Positions 58,714 to 64,000 of a stretch of 64,000 bases of DNA are shown one piece after another (position 1 is the stretch's first letter; each line of letters begins with the position of its first letter). Origin of the DNA: Perognathus longimembris pacificus (taxonomy: Eukaryota > Chordata > Mammalia > Rodentia > Heteromyidae); the NCBI RefSeq assembly GCF_023159225.1, contig NC_063171.1, positions 12,632,326 to 12,696,325 of the forward strand, given 5' to 3'. The translations under genes and the position numbers were made by a program. The notes under the pieces were generated by a model. The model was not told the DNA's origin and did not search any database. It worked only from the letters and a program-made list of their open reading frames with translations.

Positions 58714-59084
58714 CCTTCTCTTTTATTACATTTGAAATAGGGACTGGCTGATCTGAATAGCCGTGCACATAAATTTGCTTCCTCCTATATCTACAATGAC
58801 AGGCACACACTGCCATGGTATTTGTTATTAGTTTTGTCTTGGAAGTTGTGTCTTCAAAAATCTGCGTATTTCACCTGAGTTTGTACATAGCATTCTCTAT
58901 TTTCCTAATAATGTGTATTAACATAGGCTCTATGCTAACAGTTCTTTTTTAATCCATTGTATTTCAATTATTCATCTTGTATTTTCTTTCTTTTCATTCT
59001 GTTAGTTTACTCATTATATTTTCTGTATGTTTTCTACCGATGCCTTAACATAAGTTCAGCAACTTAATATATATTTATTTTTAC
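58714..59084. other. Unassigned DNA
   Basis: No gene or repeat recognised. Confidence 0.4.
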
Positions 59085-59560
59085 AGAGTTATTTTGGGCA
59101 GAAGACTAGTCTGACACAGACTAGATTAGTTTCTAATCTCTGAATTTCTCAAGGCTGAAAGGTTGGTGTTTTCCAGTTATGATCTTACCTGAGGAATCTT
59201 GGAAGAGTCCATGTAAAAATGTGCTTTGATCCCTTGCAGAGTTGTCTGTCCTTTGGTTATGAGACTTAGGTCTCCATTTCCTTCACAGTTGGTTCTTAAT
59301 TAGGACATGCCATTGTCTGTTAAAGGGCTCACTCATGTGGCCTGTTGTCCTTTATTTCAAAGCCATCAATGGTATGTTGCGATCTCTCTAGCAGTTCCTA
59401 TTAGTGCACCTCCTTGACTCATTTGGCTTTCTTTCTGATGTTAGGGTAGATAGGGCCTTCTGGATAATCCTAGCTAATCCATAACTACTTCTCTATCTCA
59501 GTTGATTAATAATTTAATCATATTTGCAAAGTGAATTCACAGTAATGTTTCAATTAGTTT
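59085..59560 (+). mobile_element. MLT1-type solitary LTR (ERVL-MaLR)
   Basis: Matches the middle and 3' part of MLT1 LTRs in order: 'ggaatcttggaagagtcc', 'cctgttgtcctttatttcaa', 'agccatcaatggtatgttgc', 'agatagggccttctggataa', 'cagttgattaataatttaat', 'atatttgcaaagtgaattca'. Same orientation as the copy at 47935. No internal retroviral sequence between them was recognised. Confidence 0.62.
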
Positions 59561-59961
59561 CTGATTGGGTAAATGCCTACAAGTACTTCTGAAAAATTTC
59601 ATCATTGTTCTATCAGATGAATTGCTTTATCTACAGGATTATTTATTTCTAGTATGTGTTACAATCTTTTCTTTCCTTTTATTTTGCCTCTGCTTTATTT
59701 GTTAATAATGATTTGTTAAACCTAATTACTGAACTTGTTACATCAAAAATATGACAACATTTAAATAAGAATATCTGAATATATACATATCTCTACATAT
59801 ACTTATTTATATATTTTTATTATGTATTTATATACATATATAATTAGATTGTTTCAACTACTTGGCGGTATCTCTATTTCAAAATACTTGTTTCAATAGA
59901 CTCTTTTCTATATGTATATATTTTCAAATATACATACCTAGATACAGAATACAATGTTTTA
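59561..59961. other. AT-rich DNA
   Basis: Unassigned, with TATA-rich low complexity at 59775-59850. Confidence 0.4.
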
Positions 59962-60036
59962 TTTTTTCTAAATTTGTTTTTGTCTAAGTGATGTACAGAG
60001 GGGTTGCAATTTCATATGTAAGGCAGTGAGTTTTCT
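59962..60036 (-). mobile_element. Very short L1 3' tip
   Basis: 'gtctaagtgatgtacagagg', 'ggttgcaatttcatatgtaa' and 'ggcagtgag' are the last ~75 bp of the common L1 3' UTR. Extreme 5' truncation. Confidence 0.75.
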
Positions 60037-61171
60037 ACAGGGAAAACTCATAATGCAATGCATTCTTTATATAGTTTATATAGTTATATAGTTCTTTATA
60101 TGAGGAAATATAAAATTAATACTAATATTACATTAAGAAGAATAGATACTTTAGTTATAGATATTTTATGAGTTCTTTGTTGATTAGAAGCTCCCTAAAT
60201 TACACACACATACACACACACCTACAAATACACACACCTACAAACACAGAACATATCACTATTTTCATCCTCATCATTAATAAGAAAAATCAAATATACA
60301 TTGTTCATCTTCATGTATTTGGACTCATAGCAACTCTAAGTCCTCGTATAGTCCTCCTTTTTGTTGAAATATTTCTTTTCTTGACATCCATTATATGCTA
60401 ATCATTTCTTTGTTTAGTCCTTTCTCATTTAAGTTTTTCTGTCACAACAATCTTTGGTTGAAATAACGTATTCCCAACTATCTCTTTTTTTACTGTATTC
60501 TCTCCTTTAGCCATGGTATTGATTGAAAAAATGCACTCATCACCCTCACTCAAATACACCTTTACTATATTTCATCTTCTAATTTCCATCCTAAAAATTA
60601 ACTTACCTAATATTCCTATTAAAAATATTACCTATATATCGAAGGAGACTTAAAGTCAACATAGATAAATCAAGTTGATAATCTCCTTCATCTTCACTGT
60701 CATATTTCCTATTTTATTTACTTAGGTAATTTGCTATATTAGATCCAGTTTTTGAGCCAGAGAGCTCCCAATAGACCCTGATATCTGTTACCTTCACCAA
60801 AAATAATTTATTTATTACTAAGAGTTGTTGTTTTTTTCATTTCCCGAGATATCCTTGATCCAATCTACTTACCATTTTTCTGTAATGCCTTCTTGCAATT
60901 GGGACACTCGCAGAAACATCTTTTCCAGTCTTTCATTCACATTCATTCTGTCATCTGCTCTTGATACTGTGGTAGTTTCCTTCCTCTAGAGTCCATGTGT
61001 TATTATCTAAGTCTCACAAAGTTTAAATAGGTTAAAAAATTTCATTTTTTTCTTAGGATAACTACTCTTGTCTGTAATACATTTAACCTTCCTTCTTCTA
61101 AATATTAGCTTCATAATTTTTATTTAAGATTTTTCTCTACTTTATATATTCGAACATTTTCTCTCTTTTCT
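60037..61171. other. AT-rich DNA, nothing recognised
   Basis: About 1.1 kb unassigned; an interrupted CA tract lies at 60200-60247. A 77-codon frame through it is not a gene. Confidence 0.4.
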
Positions 61172-63466
61172 TCTTCTTTTTTTATTGTCAAGTGAAGTAC
61201 AGAGGGGTCACAGTTTCATAGGTAAGGCTGTGAGTAAATTTTTTATCCAACTTGTTCCCTCCTCCCTCCACCCATCTTCCCTTTCCCTCTGTCCCCCATG
61301 AGTTGTACAGTTCTTTACACCAAGTGGTTTTGCAAGTATTGCTTTTGGAATGGTTTGTCTTTTTATCCTTTGTCTCTCAATTTTGGTATTCCTTTTCCAT
61401 TCCCTAGTTCTAATACACATATATACAGTATCCAGGGCACTAATCAGATACAGTGACAGTAGGAGTAAAACCACTGGAAAGGAATATAAGGGGAAAAAAA
61501 AAGAAAGAAAGGGTACTGTTACACATGGCAAGTTGAAAATAATTACAACAATGATACACCACTTGTTTACATAACATGAAGTTCATTTCACTTATCATCA
61601 TGTTATGTGTTCATAAAGCCATAGCTACTGGGCCATTGTGTCTTCTGCTATGACTAACCTAAACATGTACCAATTATTCCCTATGAGGGAAACCATACCA
61701 TTCAGGTTTCTTTGGGTTTGGCTCACTTCACTTTGTATGATTTTTTTCCAAGTTCTTCCATTCCCTTATGAATGGGGCAGTGCTGTTCTTTCTGCTAGAG
61801 GCATAGAATTCCATTGTGTACACGTACCACATTTTCCTGATCCACTCATTTGCTGAGAGGCATGTGCGTTGGTTCCATACTTTAGCAATGACAAATTGTG
61901 CTGGTGGCTTTAGCGTGGTCTTGCTTGGGATCTTTTGGGTAGATGACCAAAAGTGAGACTGCTGGGTCATAGGGGAGCTCCCATAGGGGAGCCTTCTGAG
62001 GAACCTCCACACCACTTTCCAGAGTGGTTGAATAATTTTACATACCCACCAACAATGTAGTAGGATTCCCTTTTGGCCACATCCCCTCCAGTTATTAGTT
62101 TTCCTGATAATGGACATTCTTACTTGGGTGACGAGGAATCTCAGTGTAGTTTTGATTTGCATTTCTTTTATGGCCAGTGATATAGAGCAATTTCTCACGT
62201 GTCTCTTAGCCACTTTCATTTCCTCTTCAGAGAAGTCCCTTTTTAGGTTGTTAGCCAATTTGTTGAGGGGGAAGTTGGTTTTTTGAAGCTTTGTTTCAGA
62301 GGAATTTTTTTTTTATTTCTATGTATATTTTAGATATGAGGCCTTTGTCCATTGTATGGCCGGTAAAGATCTTCTCCCATTCGGTGAGCTTTCTGTTTAT
62401 CTTGCAAGCTATTTCCTTTGCCCTGCAGAACCTATTCAGTTTGATGCAGTCATATTTGTCCAACCTTTCTTAGATTTGTTGCATTTCTGGTCCTTTATTA
62501 AGGAAGTTTCATCCTGCGCCAAGGAGCCCAAGTGTTTGTCCTATTACTTTTTGTAGTGTTTTCAGGGTATCTGTTTTTATTTTGAGGTCTTTCATCCATT
62601 TGGAATTGATTTTGGTGCAGGGTTATATATATGGATCTACTTTTAGTTTGTTACAGGTGTTGACCCAGTTTTGCCTGCACAATTTGTTGAATAGGCTGTC
62701 ATTCTTCCATCCTATTATTTTAGCTCCTTTATAAAGATTAAGTAGTCATAGTTCTGCGGGTTCATTTTTGGGTCTTTAGTTCTGTTCCATTGGTCCTCAG
62801 CCCTGTTCTGGTGCCAATACCAAGGTTATCCATTCTCTCCTCTCCTCTTCAACCTAGTACAACAATTCCTAGGCAGAGCAATAAGGCAAGAGGTAGCCAT
62901 AAGGGGATCCAAATAGGAAAAGATGAAGTTAAACTCTCTTTGCAGATGACATGATTCTGTATCTAAAAAAAAAACCCATAGAATCTACTCCCAAGCTGCT
63001 CAAGCTCATCCAAAACTTTGGAAAAGTAGCAGGATATAAAATAAGTCCTCAAAGTCAATGGCTTTTCTATATGCCAACAACATGAAGAGCGAGGCTGAAA
63101 TCAGGAAAGTCATTTTGCAATAGCTTCAAAAACACAAAATACTTAAGAATAATCTTAAACAAAGTAATGAAAGACCTCTACGATGAGAACTTTAAAAACC
63201 TGGAAAAGGAAATTAAGGCAGAACTAAGGAAATGAAAACCTTCCATGGCCCTGGATTGGGAGGATTAACATTGTGAAAATTACAATATTGCCAAAGGCTA
63301 TCTACAAATTCAATGCAATACCCATCAATATGCCAATACCATTTTTTAATGAAATAGGGGAAGCAATTCAGAAATTCATATGGAACAATGAAGACCCCGA
63401 ATAGCAAAAACAATACTAAATAGAAAGAACAGTGCTGGAGGAATTTCAATAACAAACTTCAACCTA
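61172..63466 (-). mobile_element. Twin-primed L1, 2.3 kb
   Basis: Positions 61172-62829 are minus-strand L1: poly(T), 3' UTR, then the ORF2 C-terminal region, including an open 176-codon piece (61728-62258) with 'ANEWIRKMWYVYTMEFYAS'. Positions 62830-63466 are plus-strand L1 RT sequence, starting 'ggttatccattctctcctct' and including FADD (TTT GCA GAT GAC at 62939-62950). The plus part ends at the ORF2 position just upstream of where the minus part stops, so the whole is one cDNA with an inverted 5' part. An imperfect TSD ('tatattcgaacatttt' at 61145 and 'tatattcttacatgtt' at 63467) is possible. Frames are broken. Confidence 0.87.
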
Positions 63467-63618
63467 TATTCTTACATGTTCATCTTTCTCTTGTAAAAGA
63501 CTGCACATGGGTGTCCTTTTCTTTGAACCACAATTATGTTTGAATTAAATTGTTTAAATATAGTTCATATAAGCACAGTAAAGCAGAAAAGTTGTTCCTA
63601 TCCTCATTAAAATAATCA
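63467..63618. other. Spacer before L1-C
   Basis: Unassigned sequence between two L1s. Confidence 0.4.
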
Positions 63619-64000
63619 GGCCCGCCACAGTAGGGAGGCACCCTGACTCGCTCCAACTGAATTGCAAGCTGGGAACTCCAGAACCCAACACCCCATCATG
63701 AACCCAGCAAAACTAGAAACCAGAAGCAGTGGAGAAACACAGGAAAACAAAAAGGAGCAACAAAGAAGAGCCGAAAACCTACACAGAGCCGGAGAATCTA
63801 CGGGGCACCCTCCCCCCACCAGCTGACCCTGGCCTGAACAGGGCCAGGCTTGGAAAGGGGACCTGGCATTTTGCAGACCGACTGCCGGGAGCACAGAGTC
63901 CAGACAGCAGGACTTCACAGACACCAGGGAGAGTGCGGACCAAGACATACGGCGACGGCGATGGTGGCCACGGGAAGTTCGTGTCCACACCGGGAACAGA
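63619..64000 (+). mobile_element. L1-C: 5' UTR of an L1 leaving the window
   Basis: From 'cccgccacagtagggaggca' onward this aligns with the first ~380 bp of the L1-A 5' UTR ('tccaactgaattgcaagctg', 'gaagcagtggagaaacacag', 'agccggagaatctacggggc'). The outermost 'gagagaaagatggc' of L1-A is missing or altered, so the YY1-like site is lost. ORF1 and ORF2 would lie beyond the window if the copy is complete. Confidence 0.85.

Noticed and set aside
47935..59560. A provirus bounded by the two MLT1-type LTRs
   Set aside because: No gag-, pol- or env-like sequence was recognised between them, and L1s and SINEs fill part of the interval. Kept only as a low-interest question.

Overview
This window is nuclear DNA of a mammal, almost certainly a rodent of the superfamily Geomyoidea (kangaroo rats, pocket mice, pocket gophers). 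The strongest clue is a dimeric SINE present in eight copies. Its left half is derived from tRNA-Ala (ID-like, with pol III A and B boxes) and its right half matches what I know as the Geo monomer, so the whole matches the IDL-Geo family described from Dipodomys and its relatives. The species cannot be fixed from this window.

I find no host protein-coding exon, structural RNA gene or CRISPR array. The background is AT-rich and gene-poor, and the recognisable content is transposable elements and microsatellites. The longest meaningful reading frames are LINE-1 (L1) proteins. The layout is as follows. 1-27 kb: AT-rich DNA with IDL-Geo, 7SL-derived and tRNA-derived SINEs and 3'-end L1 fragments, several carrying 5' inversions. 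27.03-31.90 kb: a plus-strand L1 ('L1-A') with a complete 5' end, an intact ORF1, an ORF2 that has lost the RT catalytic core, and a perfect target-site duplication (TSD). 32.06-39.26 kb: a full-length but decayed minus-strand L1 ('L1-B') lying tail-to-tail with L1-A. 39.3-52 kb: sparse SINEs, L1 3' ends and an MLT1-type LTR. 52-54 kb: an L1 nested in an older L1. 54-61 kb: 7SL-type SINEs with long microsatellites, old L1 and a second MLT1-type LTR. 61.2-63.5 kb: a twin-primed L1. 63.62-64.0 kb: the 5' UTR of a third L1 ('L1-C') that runs off the window.

Nothing here acts as a host pathway. The sequence records successive retrotransposition: autonomous L1s supply the reverse transcriptase, SINEs use it in trans, and newer copies land inside older ones. 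The points most worth a second look are an ORF1-intact, RT-deleted L1; the inverted L1 pair; an antisense reading frame shared by three L1 5' UTRs; one right monomer joined to two unrelated SINE left halves; the large share of twin-primed L1 copies; and a perfect 62-bp duplication around a GT microsatellite.

All family assignments come from reading the sequence and comparing copies within the window. No database search was possible, so edges of old repeats are approximate.
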